A stretch of 64,000 nt of DNA from Ferrigenium kumadai (GTDB taxonomy: Bacteria > Pseudomonadota > Gammaproteobacteria > Burkholderiales > Gallionellaceae): positions 2,046,001 to 2,110,000 of the forward strand of contig NZ_AP019536.1 in assembly GCF_018324385.1 (NCBI RefSeq), read 5' to 3'. A model generated the notes under the pieces. It saw only the letters and a list, made by a program, of their open reading frames with translations, searched no databases and had not been told where the DNA came from. The number at the start of each line of letters is the position of its first letter. The first letter of the stretch is position 1. Below are positions 11,000-20,019 of the stretch, piece by piece. Position numbers and translations under genes: made by a program.

Positions 11000-11628
11000 A
11001 CGCGGCCAAACGCCGCGAGATCTTCCTGCGCCTGCAAGCGGCAAACCCTCACCCCACCACCGAGCTCGAGTACCGCACGCCGTTCGAACTCCTGATCGCG
11101 GTGTTGCTCTCGGCACAGGCCACCGATGTCAGCGTCAACGCCGCTACACGGCAACTGTTTCCCATCGCAAACACGCCACAGGCATTGCTCGACCTCGGCG
11201 AAGCCGGCTTGCGTGTATACATCCAGCGCATCGGCCTGTACCAGACCAAGGCCAAACACGTGATCCAGACTTGCCGTTTGCTGCTGGAGCGCCACGGCGG
11301 CGAGGTGCCGCAGACACGCGAGGAACTGGAAGCCCTGCCCGGCGTGGGCCGCAAGACCGCCAACGTGGTGCTCAACACCGCCTTCGGCCAGCCCACCATC
11401 GCGGTGGACACCCACATCTTCCGGGTCAGCAACCGCACCGGCCTCGCTCCCGGCAAGAACGTGCTGGAAGTCGAAAACAGGCTGCTCAAGGTCGTGCCCG
11501 ACGAGTTCAAGCACGACGCGCACCACTGGCTGATCCTGCACGGACGATACATATGCCAGGCGCGCAAACCGAAGTGCGGCGAGTGCATCATCGAGAGCCT
11601 GTGCGAGTACAAGGAAAAGGTTTTCTGA
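10996..11628 (+). CDS. nth: Endonuclease III (base-excision DNA glycosylase/AP lyase)
   Basis: Removes oxidised pyrimidines and cleaves at abasic sites. 210 residues against 211 in E. coli. The helix-hairpin-helix [13 protein letters not shown] contains the catalytic lysine and [11 protein letters not shown] the catalytic aspartate. A C-terminal 4Fe-4S motif with C-x6-C-x2-C-x5-C spacing is intact ([17 protein letters not shown]). ATG 10996 overlaps the rnfE stop; an upstream in-frame start would lie inside rnfE. Confidence 0.97.
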   Translation: MNAAKRREIFLRLQAANPHPTTELEYRTPFELLIAVLLSAQATDVSVNAATRQLFPIANTPQALLDLGEAGLRVYIQRIGLYQTKAKHVIQTCRLLLERHGGEVPQTREELEALPGVGRKTANVVLNTAFGQPTIAVDTHIFRVSNRTGLAPGKNVLEVENRLLKVVPDEFKHDAHHWLILHGRYICQARKPKCGECIIESLCEYKEKVF

Positions 11629-12050
11629 TGTTCAATCCGAGCCGCGACGAAGCCCGCAACTTCCTGTTCGAATCCTGGCGCAAGCGGCGGGCCAAAGAAT
11701 TGCTCACGCCGCTGGAAGACCTCGCCGCACAGCTCATCGCCAAGCATCCCGAATTCCACAGCGCCTTCGAGGACAGCGAAGCCCACCGCGACAAGGACTA
11801 CCTGCCGGAACACGGCGCGGTCAATCCCTTCCTGCACCTGATGATGCACCTCACCATCGAGGAACAGATCTCCATCGACCAGCCGCCCGGCATCCGCGCG
11901 CATTTCACCCGACTGACGCACAAGTTCGAATCGGAGCACGAGGCACAGCACGCGATGATGGAGTGTCTGACCGAGATGATCTGGCAGGCGCAACGCGACC
12001 GCACCCAGCCGGACGCAGCCCTCTACTTCGCCTGCCTCGAAAAGCAGTAA
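11628..12050 (+). CDS. DUF1841 family protein
   Basis: 140-residue soluble protein that matches the DUF1841 pattern ([29 protein letters not shown], a run of histidines and acidic residues, and HDA/HEAQH near the end). The family occurs in beta- and gammaproteobacteria, often beside nth, and has no assigned activity. HLMMHL and EHEAQHAMME could form a metal site; that is an inference. The start overlaps the nth stop (TGATG), so it is the last gene of the rnf-nth unit. Confidence 0.85.
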   Translation: MFNPSRDEARNFLFESWRKRRAKELLTPLEDLAAQLIAKHPEFHSAFEDSEAHRDKDYLPEHGAVNPFLHLMMHLTIEEQISIDQPPGIRAHFTRLTHKFESEHEAQHAMMECLTEMIWQAQRDRTQPDAALYFACLEKQ

Positions 12051-12167
12051 TGGCTCGCCACGCGGACACATCGGCCGTCGAGCAGACGCCAAAGATGCCG
12101 TGGTAAAATCGCTGAAAAATAATGGCTTATCGGCTTAACTACGCTCTGCAACCAACATTTCTTGCCC

Positions 12168-15100
12168 ATGTCCTCCCGTTTCTGGTCCCGCTTAGCACGT
12201 AATTTCCTGCCCGCCGCGCTGCTCATCTGCGCGCTGGGCGGCATCTTTTACGTCAGCGAGTCTTCCGACGATGAGGTCACGCTGATCGAGAACGAGAAGG
12301 ACCATCTCCACGCCGGAGTGGAAACCACCCAGCGGATATTGCTCTCGCTGGCGCGCGATACCCAGTATCTGGCGCATTCCCAGCCCCTGGCGAAGGCCCT
12401 CGCCAATCCCGACGCCACCATGCTCGACAATGCGGCCAGCGACTTCGCCGCGTTCATCGATGCAAAGCGCATCTACAACAAGATACGCTGGATCGATCAA
12501 ACGGGAATGGAGCGGGTGCGGGTCGAATGGGTCGCTGGCAAGGCACGGACCGCCCCCCTCGGACAGACGGAAAACAAACGCCAGCGCTATTACGTCGATG
12601 AAGCGATGAAGTTGAAGCACGGCGAGGTCTACCTTTCGCGGCTCGATCTCGAGATCGAAAACGGCCAGATCGAAAAGCCTTACCATCCAGTCCTGCGCGC
12701 CGCCACCCCGCTGTTCGGGCCGCACCAGCAGCGGCTTGGCATCGCCATCGTCACCTATGAAGCGGAGGACTTGTTCCAGCGCATCGCGCAGGTTGCCAAC
12801 ACTGACGAATCGAACTGGATGCTGCTCGAACAGCAGGGCCATTGGCTGCACAGCCCGGTTGCGTCCGATGAATTCGGTTTCATGCTGTCGGCCCGGCCCA
12901 GCATGGCGGAACGCTATCCGCAGGCATGGAAAAAGATCAGTACCGCATCGACCGGGCACTTCAAGGATGAGGCCGGGGGCCTGTGGCTGTTCGAAACCAT
13001 CCATCCCTATCAGGCAATCGCGGAAGGTGCCGTATCGGACAGCGGGCTGGCTTGGAAATTGGTCAAGCACATCGATGCCGCCACACTTTCCACCTCGCAC
13101 AAATCGATGCGTCGGCAGACTGCCGCCCTCATCGCAATGCTGCTGGCTCTGGCGCTGCTGATCAGCGCAAGCCTGAGCCGTTCGCAACTGAGCCAGGAGT
13201 TGCATGAAACCGAGTTGCATCGCACGCTGAATGAACTCGGCCAGCAGAAATTCGCGCTCGACCAGCACGCCATCGTCGCCATCACCGACGTGCGCGGCAC
13301 CATCACCTACGTCAACGACAAGTTCTGCGCCATCAGCAAATACACCCGGGAAGAATTGCTGGGGCAGAACCATCGCATGCTCAAATCTGGCTACCACGAT
13401 GCCGGATTCTTCCGCGATATGTACCAAGCCATAGTCGGCGGCGAGGTATGGCATGGCGATATCTGCAACCGCGCCAAGGACGGGAGCATCTATTGGGTGA
13501 ATACCACCATCGTGCCGCTACTGGATGAGGGGCACAAACCCAAGGCGTATATTGCGATACGCACCGACATCACCCACACCAAACTGCACGAAGACATGCT
13601 CGAAGAGGCGCAACGTCTGGGCAGGATCGGCCACTGGGAACTCGATCTCACCACCAACCGGCTGACTTGGTCGGACGAGGTATTCAGGATCTTCGAGATC
13701 GACCCGCAACGCTTCGAAGCATCTTATGAATCGTTCCTGGCGCTGATCCATCCCGAAGACCGCAAAATGGTCAACCAGAGCTATCAGGATTCGGTGGCGA
13801 ATCAAGGCGAGTACGATATCGAGCACCGCCTGCAGTTCCCTGATGGACGCATCAAATGGGTGAAAGAGCGCGGCACTACGCACTACGACCAGAACGGCAA
13901 ACCGCTGCTCTCGCTGGGCACGGTGCAGGACATCAGCCAGCAGAAGGCAACCGAGGAAAAGCTGCGCATCGCGGCCATCGCGTTCGAGACCCAGGAAGCG
14001 ATCGTCGTCACCGACGCACAGGCCCGCATCATCAGCGTCAATCGTTCGTTCGAGCGCCTCACCGGCTACACCGCAGCCGAGGCGATCGGCCAGAATCCGC
14101 GCATCCTCCAATCAGGCAAGCACGATGCCGATTTCTACAAGACCATGTGGGAGTCGCTGAGCGAGTATGGCAGCTGGTCCGGCGAAATGTGGGACAAACG
14201 CAAGGATGGCCTGGTCTATCCCAAGTGGCTGAACATCACCAGCGTGCGCAACGAGGAAAACGAAGTCACGCACTATGTGGCGATCTTCATGGATATCACC
14301 GAGCGCAAGCGTGCCGAGGAAGAGATCCATCGCCTCGCCTATTACGATACGCTGACCCAATTGCCGAACCGCCGGCTGTTCATGAACCGGCTCGACCAGG
14401 CCATCAGCGCCAGCCACCGCAGCAGCCAGCACGGCGCGCTGCTGTTCATGGACCTGGACAATTTCAAGATACTCAACGACACCAAGGGGCACGATGTCGG
14501 CGACATGCTGCTGGTCGAAGTCGCCAACCGCCTCAGGTTGTGCGTACGCGAGACCGACACGGTAGCGCGGCTCGGGGGCGATGAGTTCGTGATCCTGCTG
14601 CAAGACCTCAGCAGCAGCGAAATACTGGCGGGCAACCAGGTCAGGGTGGTCGGCCAGAAGATCATCGAGGCCATCAACGCTCCATACATCCTCAAGCAGC
14701 ACGAACACCACACCAGCCCCAGCATCGGCGCCTGCCTGTTCCGCGAGCGCGGCATCTCCGCGGATGAGCTGCTCAAGCGCGCCGATACCGCGATGTATCA
14801 GGCCAAGGCAGCCGGGCGCAATGCGATGCACTTCTTCGAAGCCTCGATGCAGATCCAGCTGGAATCGCGCGCCGCCCTGGAAAAGGAGTTGCGCCACGCG
14901 CTCGCCAAGGACGAGCTCCAGCTCTACTACCAGCTGCAGGTCAACAACAAGCGGCGCATCATCGGCGCCGAGGTGCTGCTGCGCTGGATCAACCCGGAAC
15001 GCGGTTTCATCTCGCCCGCCCAATTCATCCCGCTCGCAGAGGAAACCGGCCTGATCCTGCCCATCGGACAATGGGTACTTGAAACGGCCTGCCAGCAACT

Positions 15101-15680
15101 CAAGCGCTGGGAAGCTGCCCCGGAAACACGCTACCTGCAACTGGCGGTGAACGTCAGCGCCCGCCAGTTCCGCCAGGCCGACTTTGCAAAACGGGTTCAG
15201 GAGACGCTGAAGATGACCGGCGTCAACCCCGCGCTGCTGAAGCTCGAGCTGACGGAAAGTCTGGTGCTGGTGAACGTGGAAGACACCATCCAGAAAATGA
15301 ACGAACTCAAGAACGTCGGCGTGCAGTTCTCGATGGACGATTTCGGGACGGGCTATTCGTCGCTCAGCTACCTGAAACGCCTGCCGTTGAGCCAGATCAA
15401 GGTCGACCAGTCCTTCGTGCGCGACATCGTGATCGACAAGAGCGATGCGGTGATCGTGAAGACCATCATCGATATGTCGAAGAACTTCGGACTCGACGTG
15501 ATCGCCGAAGGCGTGGAAACGGAAGAGCAGCTCGAGATACTGCAAAACAACGGCTGTTCGGCCTTCCAGGGCTATCTGTTCAGCAAGCCGGTGCCGGCGA
15601 AGGAATTCGAATCGTTGGTCAAAAGTGCGGCAGGGAACAAACCCGACCGCCCGAACCAGTTCATCGGATTGGACATTTAA
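12168..15680 (+). CDS. Membrane c-di-GMP regulator: periplasmic sensor, three PAS domains, GGDEF, EAL
   Basis: A 1170-residue hybrid. Order: membrane helix (about 10-30), periplasmic CACHE-like sensor (35-315), second helix (QTAALIAMLLALALLISASL, about 318-338), PAS at about 357-474, 478-594 and 598-714, GGDEF at 720-897, EAL at 905-1157. The cyclase motif is intact (RLGGDEF near residue 803). The phosphodiesterase residues also look intact: EVLLRW in place of EALLRW, VNVSARQF, ELTES, DDFGTGYSS, IKVDQSFV, EGVET and QGYLFSKP. Both activities are therefore possible. A TTG six bases upstream is a less likely start. It is transcribed alone; the signal sensed is unknown. Confidence 0.94.
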   Translation: MSSRFWSRLARNFLPAALLICALGGIFYVSESSDDEVTLIENEKDHLHAGVETTQRILLSLARDTQYLAHSQPLAKALANPDATMLDNAASDFAAFIDAKRIYNKIRWIDQTGMERVRVEWVAGKARTAPLGQTENKRQRYYVDEAMKLKHGEVYLSRLDLEIENGQIEKPYHPVLRAATPLFGPHQQRLGIAIVTYEAEDLFQRIAQVANTDESNWMLLEQQGHWLHSPVASDEFGFMLSARPSMAERYPQAWKKISTASTGHFKDEAGGLWLFETIHPYQAIAEGAVSDSGLAWKLVKHIDAATLSTSHKSMRRQTAALIAMLLALALLISASLSRSQLSQELHETELHRTLNELGQQKFALDQHAIVAITDVRGTITYVNDKFCAISKYTREELLGQNHRMLKSGYHDAGFFRDMYQAIVGGEVWHGDICNRAKDGSIYWVNTTIVPLLDEGHKPKAYIAIRTDITHTKLHEDMLEEAQRLGRIGHWELDLTTNRLTWSDEVFRIFEIDPQRFEASYESFLALIHPEDRKMVNQSYQDSVANQGEYDIEHRLQFPDGRIKWVKERGTTHYDQNGKPLLSLGTVQDISQQKATEEKLRIAAIAFETQEAIVVTDAQARIISVNRSFERLTGYTAAEAIGQNPRILQSGKHDADFYKTMWESLSEYGSWSGEMWDKRKDGLVYPKWLNITSVRNEENEVTHYVAIFMDITERKRAEEEIHRLAYYDTLTQLPNRRLFMNRLDQAISASHRSSQHGALLFMDLDNFKILNDTKGHDVGDMLLVEVANRLRLCVRETDTVARLGGDEFVILLQDLSSSEILAGNQVRVVGQKIIEAINAPYILKQHEHHTSPSIGACLFRERGISADELLKRADTAMYQAKAAGRNAMHFFEASMQIQLESRAALEKELRHALAKDELQLYYQLQVNNKRRIIGAEVLLRWINPERGFISPAQFIPLAEETGLILPIGQWVLETACQQLKRWEAAPETRYLQLAVNVSARQFRQADFAKRVQETLKMTGVNPALLKLELTESLVLVNVEDTIQKMNELKNVGVQFSMDDFGTGYSSLSYLKRLPLSQIKVDQSFVRDIVIDKSDAVIVKTIIDMSKNFGLDVIAEGVETEEQLEILQNNGCSAFQGYLFSKPVPAKEFESLVKSAAGNKPDRPNQFIGLDI

Positions 15681-15727
15681 CGTTCCCGCCGATCCGCATG
15701 CATTGCGGATCAGTGAAAGTGACGCGA

Positions 15728-16114
15728 CTACGCTCCCAGCCGGGCGGCGATCTCCAGCTCGGCCGCCGCCCAATGGTCTGTGGAACACCCCTGAAAACCG
15801 TTGCGTTCGGCGATGAAATAGGCCGCGGTCTGAACCATGCGGTAGCGCTCTTCCGGGGTTGGACGGTCCTTGGCCGGGGATTTTGCCGCAACGGCTTTCT
15901 TGGCAGCGGCCTTCTTTTCGGCGGCGGGCGCCGCCGTTTTCTTCACTACCGTAACCTTGGGCTTTTTCGGTTCGGCCGTAGCGGCGGTGGTTTTCTTTGC
16001 AGCCGTCTTCTTGACGGCGATGGCGACGGACGACGCCTTGGCGGACTTTGACTTGCCGGCAACCGGGCGGGCCGCGGCTATCTTTTTTGCAGCTGGTTTC
16101 TTGTGCTCTGCCAT
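15728..16114 (-). CDS. Lys/Ala-rich protein with C-terminal DUF2934 domain
   Basis: 128 residues. The N-terminal 85 residues are almost entirely Lys, Ala, Pro, Thr and Val (KKTAAKKTTAATAEPKKPK), resembling histone-H1 tails and likely to bind nucleic acid. The last 45 residues (RPTPEERYRMVQTAAYFIAE, WAAAELEIAARLGA) match DUF2934. GAGG seven bases before ATG 16114 fixes that start over an earlier in-frame GTG. The gene is convergent with the c-di-GMP gene. Function unknown. A second, longer Lys/Ala repeat protein lies at 38.4 kb. Confidence 0.8.
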   Translation of the reverse strand: MAEHKKPAAKKIAAARPVAGKSKSAKASSVAIAVKKTAAKKTTAATAEPKKPKVTVVKKTAAPAAEKKAAAKKAVAAKSPAKDRPTPEERYRMVQTAAYFIAERNGFQGCSTDHWAAAELEIAARLGA

Positions 16115-16306
16115 GTAAATCACCTCGTTCTTATTGGGTTGCCAGGATTCCTCCTAATCCCCCGCACAAGCTCGCCATGATGCCCCAAGGCCTGTCCAGT
16201 GATTATTAACTGCTTGTTATGGCGGGCATAATATTGGGTTGAGACTATACCAGTCAACAACTTAACGTTAACATCCGGCTTCCTGAACTACACATTCCGC
16301 TCACTC

Positions 16307-17383
16307 GTGAAATATCTCAAATCAGAATTCCCCATCGCCATCGCCCTTATTGTTCTGGGACTGGGCCTCACCTTCGAACATGCCGCCGCGGGAAACGGCG
16401 GCGCAATGCTGTGGGGCCTGCTGCTGGTGATCCTCTCCGCCATCATCGGCGTGGCCTTCCGCATCGCCCATCATGCCGAAGTGCTGGCGATGCGCCTGGG
16501 CGAGCCCTACGGCACGCTGATCCTCACCCTCGCAGCCGTCTCGGTGGAAGTGGTGATCCTGGTGGTGCTGCTGCAGGGCGAGCCGAACCCGACGCTGGCG
16601 CGCGACACGGTATTTTCCGCGGTGATGTTCGACATCAACGGCATCCTCGGCCTTGCGGCCATCGTCGGCGGGCTGAAGCACGGCCAGACCAAATACAACG
16701 TCTCCTCCGCCAACTCGTTCATCTCCATGCTCCTAGTCGCCATCGGCGTCGGCATGTTTGTTCCCGACTTCGTGCCGGAGGCGAAATGGCAGATCTATTC
16801 TGTGTTCTCCATCGGCATCATGGCGATCATGTACATGGCGTTCCTGCGCCTGCAGACGGTCGAACACCGCAACTTCTTCGAATATTCCGCCGAGACGGAA
16901 GAAGAGTCGCACGATGAAGCGCACAGCCCGAACGCGTTACACATCGGGGTAATGATCGGCGCGATCGCGCTCGTCGGCCTGCTCTCGGAAGTGCTGTCGG
17001 TGCTGCTGGATGCCGGTCTGTCCGGCAGCAGCCTGCCCAAGGCCATCCCCGCCGTGCTGGTGGCGCTGATCTCCGCCAGCCCGGAGATACTCACCGCGCT
17101 CAAGGCCGCGCAGCAGGACCGCATGCAGACCACGGTCAACATCGCGCTGGGTGCCTCGCTGGCCACCGTGCTGCTCACCCTGCCGGTGATCGAGGCTATC
17201 GCCCTGTTCAACGGAGAGCGCATCGACATGGCGCTCACGCCGGTCCAGGCCGGCATGCTGCTGCTGACCTTCCTCGCCGTGATGAACAATCTGCACGACG
17301 GCGAGACCAACGCCATCGAAGGCATCAGCCACTTCGTGCTGTTCGCGGCGTTCATCGCGCTGGTGGCGCTGGGATTGATCTGA
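16307..17383 (+). CDS. chaA: Calcium/proton antiporter, ChaA/CaCA family
   Basis: 358-residue inner-membrane cation/H+ exchanger with about eleven helices. The two inverted exchanger repeats are recognisable: HHAEVLAMRLGEPYGTLILTLAAVSVEV in the first half and LISASPEILTALKAAQQDRMQTTVN in the second; DGETNAIEGISHF closes the protein as in ChaA. Between them is a short acidic, His-containing cytoplasmic loop (SAETEEESHDEAH). GTG 16307 is the start. The stop overlaps the next gene (TGATG). Confidence 0.88.
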   Translation: MKYLKSEFPIAIALIVLGLGLTFEHAAAGNGGAMLWGLLLVILSAIIGVAFRIAHHAEVLAMRLGEPYGTLILTLAAVSVEVVILVVLLQGEPNPTLARDTVFSAVMFDINGILGLAAIVGGLKHGQTKYNVSSANSFISMLLVAIGVGMFVPDFVPEAKWQIYSVFSIGIMAIMYMAFLRLQTVEHRNFFEYSAETEEESHDEAHSPNALHIGVMIGAIALVGLLSEVLSVLLDAGLSGSSLPKAIPAVLVALISASPEILTALKAAQQDRMQTTVNIALGASLATVLLTLPVIEAIALFNGERIDMALTPVQAGMLLLTFLAVMNNLHDGETNAIEGISHFVLFAAFIALVALGLI

Positions 17384-17850
17384 TGCTCACGTTGGAGACC
17401 TGGGAGCTGCTGAGCTATGTAGTGACCGTGATCGGCCTGCCGCTGGCGATCGCGGTGTTCATCTTCGAACAGCGCAAGGAGCGCGACAACGAGGACGAGG
17501 AAGTCTACCAGCTGCTCTCCGACAACTATCAGGAGTTCCTCAAGATCGCGCTGGCCAATCCCGACCTGCGCCTGTTCGCAACGGAAGAGACTCCCGAGCT
17601 CTCGGCGGAACAGCACGAACGCATGTTCATCATCTTCAGCATGCTGATCTCGTTGTTCGAGCGTGCCTACCTGTTGCTCTACGAGGAAGGCATGAGAGAG
17701 AAGCAATTGCGCCGCTGGCGCTCTTGGGAGGACTACATGGGCGAGTGGTGCGACCGCGCGGATTTCCGCGACGCGTTACCCACCTTGTTGCGAGGAGAGG
17801 ATCCGGCGTTCGCAAGTTACATCCAGCAGCTGGCGTCGCATCACTCCTGA
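17383..17850 (+). CDS. Hypothetical single-pass membrane protein
   Basis: 155 residues with one N-terminal hydrophobic helix (LLSYVVTVIGLPLAIAVFIF) and a cytoplasmic helical domain rich in Glu and Arg, containing a second amphipathic stretch (MFIIFSMLISLFERAYLLLY) and tryptophans (RRWRSWEDYMGEWC). The start overlaps chaA, so the two are coupled and it may modulate the antiporter; that is only contextual. Its 3' end overlaps the convergent DAHP synthase gene by 10 bases. Confidence 0.75.
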   Translation: MLTLETWELLSYVVTVIGLPLAIAVFIFEQRKERDNEDEEVYQLLSDNYQEFLKIALANPDLRLFATEETPELSAEQHERMFIIFSMLISLFERAYLLLYEEGMREKQLRRWRSWEDYMGEWCDRADFRDALPTLLRGEDPAFASYIQQLASHHS

Positions 17851-18953
17851 CGTTGCCGCAGCGCGACGCGCTTGAGGTAGGCCTCGCGCGCGATCTGCAC
17901 GTCTTCGAGGAACCAGGGAAGCTCTTTCAGCAGCAGCGCCTGCGGACCGTCCACCAGCGCCTTGGGCGGCGCGGGATGGAAGTCCACCAGCACCATGTTC
18001 GCGCCGGCCATGATGCCTTGCGCCGTGACGTGCATCACATCGAGGATGCCGTCCGGCGCCGCGGCGCGTGTGCCGACCGAGTGCGACGGGTCGATACACA
18101 CCGGCATGCGCGTCAGGCGCTTGACCACCGGCACGTGCGCAAAATCGACGAAGTTGCGGTGCGGGTCGCCCATGTTGGTCTTCATCCCGCGCAACCCGAA
18201 GATCACCTTGCGGTTACCCTCGGAGGCCAGATATTCCGCGGCGTTCAGCGATTCGTCCAGCGTGATGCCGAAGCCGCGCTTGAGCAGGATGGGCATCTCG
18301 GTCTGGCGGCCGACGATCTTCAGCAGCTCGAAGTTCTGCGTGTTGCGCGTGCCGATCTGAAGCATCACGCCGGTCGGGTCGCCAGTCTGGCGCAATGCCT
18401 CGCGGATCTCGTCGAGGTGGGATTCGTGGGTGATCTCCATCGCGATCACCTTGATGCCGTACTTGCCCGCCAGCTCGAACACGTAGGGCAGGCAGTTCCT
18501 GCCGTGCCCCTGGAAGGCATAGGGGCTGGTGCGCGGCTTGTACGCGCCCATGCGCGTGCACACCTGACCGGCGTCGGCGACCGCCTTCATCATGATCTCG
18601 ACATGCTCGCGATTGTCCACCGCGCACAGACCGGCAAACACATGCAGCGTATCCTGCCCGAAACGCACGCCGTTGTAGTCGAAATGGGTGGGACGCTGTT
18701 CGTCCTTGTGCCGACCGAGGATGCGGTATTCCTCGGACACGCGCACCACGCGCTCGACGCAAGGCAGACTCTGCATTTCGTCGATGTCGAGCTGGTTGGT
18801 GTTGCCGATCAGGTAGATCTCCGTCAGCGTCTGCTCGGTGCCGCGCTCGACATGAATGCGCGTCCGGATGCCGTCGAGAGTCGCGAGGTGCGCCAGCAAC
18901 TGCCGGTATTCCGGCGACTGGTCGCCGACGTTGGGTTCGAGGATCAGGATCAT
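17841..18953 (-). CDS. 3-deoxy-7-phosphoheptulonate (DAHP) synthase, type I-beta
   Basis: Condenses phosphoenolpyruvate and erythrose 4-phosphate, the first step of the shikimate pathway; aroE at 35.2 kb is a later step. 370 residues: an N-terminal ferredoxin-like domain (about 1-95, with EEYRILGRHKD) as in the AroQ-free type I-beta enzymes, then the TIM barrel with RMGAYKPRTSPYAFQGHG, MLQIGTRNTQNFELLK, PILLKRGFG and CIDPSHSVGTR. Several loops differ from the common form (GLRGMKTN in place of the CERG-type segment), so it belongs to a divergent branch. Probably monocistronic. Confidence 0.86.
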   Translation of the reverse strand: MILILEPNVGDQSPEYRQLLAHLATLDGIRTRIHVERGTEQTLTEIYLIGNTNQLDIDEMQSLPCVERVVRVSEEYRILGRHKDEQRPTHFDYNGVRFGQDTLHVFAGLCAVDNREHVEIMMKAVADAGQVCTRMGAYKPRTSPYAFQGHGRNCLPYVFELAGKYGIKVIAMEITHESHLDEIREALRQTGDPTGVMLQIGTRNTQNFELLKIVGRQTEMPILLKRGFGITLDESLNAAEYLASEGNRKVIFGLRGMKTNMGDPHRNFVDFAHVPVVKRLTRMPVCIDPSHSVGTRAAAPDGILDVMHVTAQGIMAGANMVLVDFHPAPPKALVDGPQALLLKELPWFLEDVQIAREAYLKRVALRQRQE

Positions 18954-18969
18954 TTTTTTGTCAGGCCAT

Positions 18970-19818
18970 CTATACTTCGTTTTCGAATTTCTTGTTTACA
19001 AGAACAGTTCTTCCCTTTGGTTGAATGTACAAATCACCATTAGGCGCTCTCAGCACATATTTGCCTTCAATCAAATTATCCAAACAGTGCAAGATGAAAT
19101 TTATCCCTTGCTCAGCTAAGCCTAATTCTGAGTTTGAGCTGGTCGCGACACGGGTAAATTCATCCTCATCTACACCCCCTTTTGGGGAAATCTGAGATAA
19201 CAATCTCAGCACCGACAGCATTCCGTCCCTAACCTCGCTGGAGTGCGCACCATATGACAGGAAATTCGTTGCAGTCTTTTCTTTTTCTACAATCGTACCA
19301 AGATCGACGATTGTGCCTTTACCAATTGGAATAGCCTCCTCCTTCTGTTGTAGCGACTTAACAAGGCTTTCCAAATCTCTAATTCTCGTCTCTCTCTTTT
19401 CTCGTTCTTCCTGATAACGAAGCTCTGAGAGTAAAGCCTGATTTCTTATTTCTTGTGCCTCTTCCTTTTTTAATGGCGTCTCACCATCTTTTTCGATTTG
19501 AACTTTCTTGAGTTTATTTTGCTGTTCGCGCCAGTAACCATAAACCCCTCTTGCAATCGGCGGATATACGTAAATGAAGAAGGCCGTTGTTGTGGCAGGT
19601 AAAAGCAAGCCGTAAATGAATGTCACACCGTTGCTTGGATATAACTCGGAATCGACATACTGAAATTTCTTAGCAATTGTTGTTGACGAGTCGGACAGAA
19701 AAAGAAGAATCAAACGCCAATTCCATGCACACCATGAAAGTATGAATGTCCCAAAAAGTGGGCTTACAATTCTGTCGTAAAGAATGGCCTTTATGGTCTT
19801 GCCAACATCATCAATCAT
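18970..19818 (-). CDS. Hypothetical membrane/coiled-coil protein, low GC
   Basis: 282 residues in a clearly AT-richer stretch than its neighbours. Two N-terminal membrane helices (around VSPLFGTFILSWCAWNWRLI and FIYGLLLPATTTAFFIYV) are followed by a long charged coiled coil (about residues 95-165, EEREKRETRIRDLESLVK) and a C-terminal domain of about 110 residues that looks like a small winged-helix-type fold (SEVRDGMLSVLRLL, GLAEQGINFILHCLDNL, GKYVLRAPNGDLYI). The SPLFGTF.LSW pattern recurs in uncharacterised, patchily distributed proteins as I recall. Base composition and isolation suggest acquisition by transfer. Confidence 0.72.
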   Translation of the reverse strand: MIDDVGKTIKAILYDRIVSPLFGTFILSWCAWNWRLILLFLSDSSTTIAKKFQYVDSELYPSNGVTFIYGLLLPATTTAFFIYVYPPIARGVYGYWREQQNKLKKVQIEKDGETPLKKEEAQEIRNQALLSELRYQEEREKRETRIRDLESLVKSLQQKEEAIPIGKGTIVDLGTIVEKEKTATNFLSYGAHSSEVRDGMLSVLRLLSQISPKGGVDEDEFTRVATSSNSELGLAEQGINFILHCLDNLIEGKYVLRAPNGDLYIQPKGRTVLVNKKFENEV

Positions 19819-19896
19819 CCTGCCGCTCTCCCATTAAATGGATTAACGCTATCCCAAACTTTGCGATGCAATCAACCGCCCATTCGGCAGGCTCTT

Positions 19897-20019
19897 GAAA
19901 AACGTAGCGAGGATGGTCAGATGCAAGGCGCACGGAGCGCAGGAACCGGAATGTACATTCAGTACATGAGGATTCCGAGCACCGCGCAACGCCGCAGGTG
20001 ACCACCGCAGTAGTTTTTC
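19897..20019 (+). repeat. Imperfect palindromic intergenic element overlapping the slmA stop
   Basis: About 123 bases bounded by GAAAAAC (19897-19903) and its complement GTTTTTC (20013-20019), with an inner dyad GGAATGTAC / GTACATGAGGATTCC around 19951-19977 and GC-rich arms on either side. The right end supplies part of the slmA stop codon. It looks like a dispersed intergenic repeat of the genome; only one copy is in this window, so its multiplicity is inferred. The rest of the gap from 19819 holds no gene I can support. Confidence 0.6.

Noticed and set aside
14112..15788. A 558-codon minus-strand frame under the GGDEF/EAL region
   Set aside because: Shadow of the c-di-GMP protein, with no start signal or recognisable domain.
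19811..20005. A 64-codon minus-strand frame in the gap upstream of the low-GC gene
   Set aside because: It runs through the palindromic element and has no start signal.
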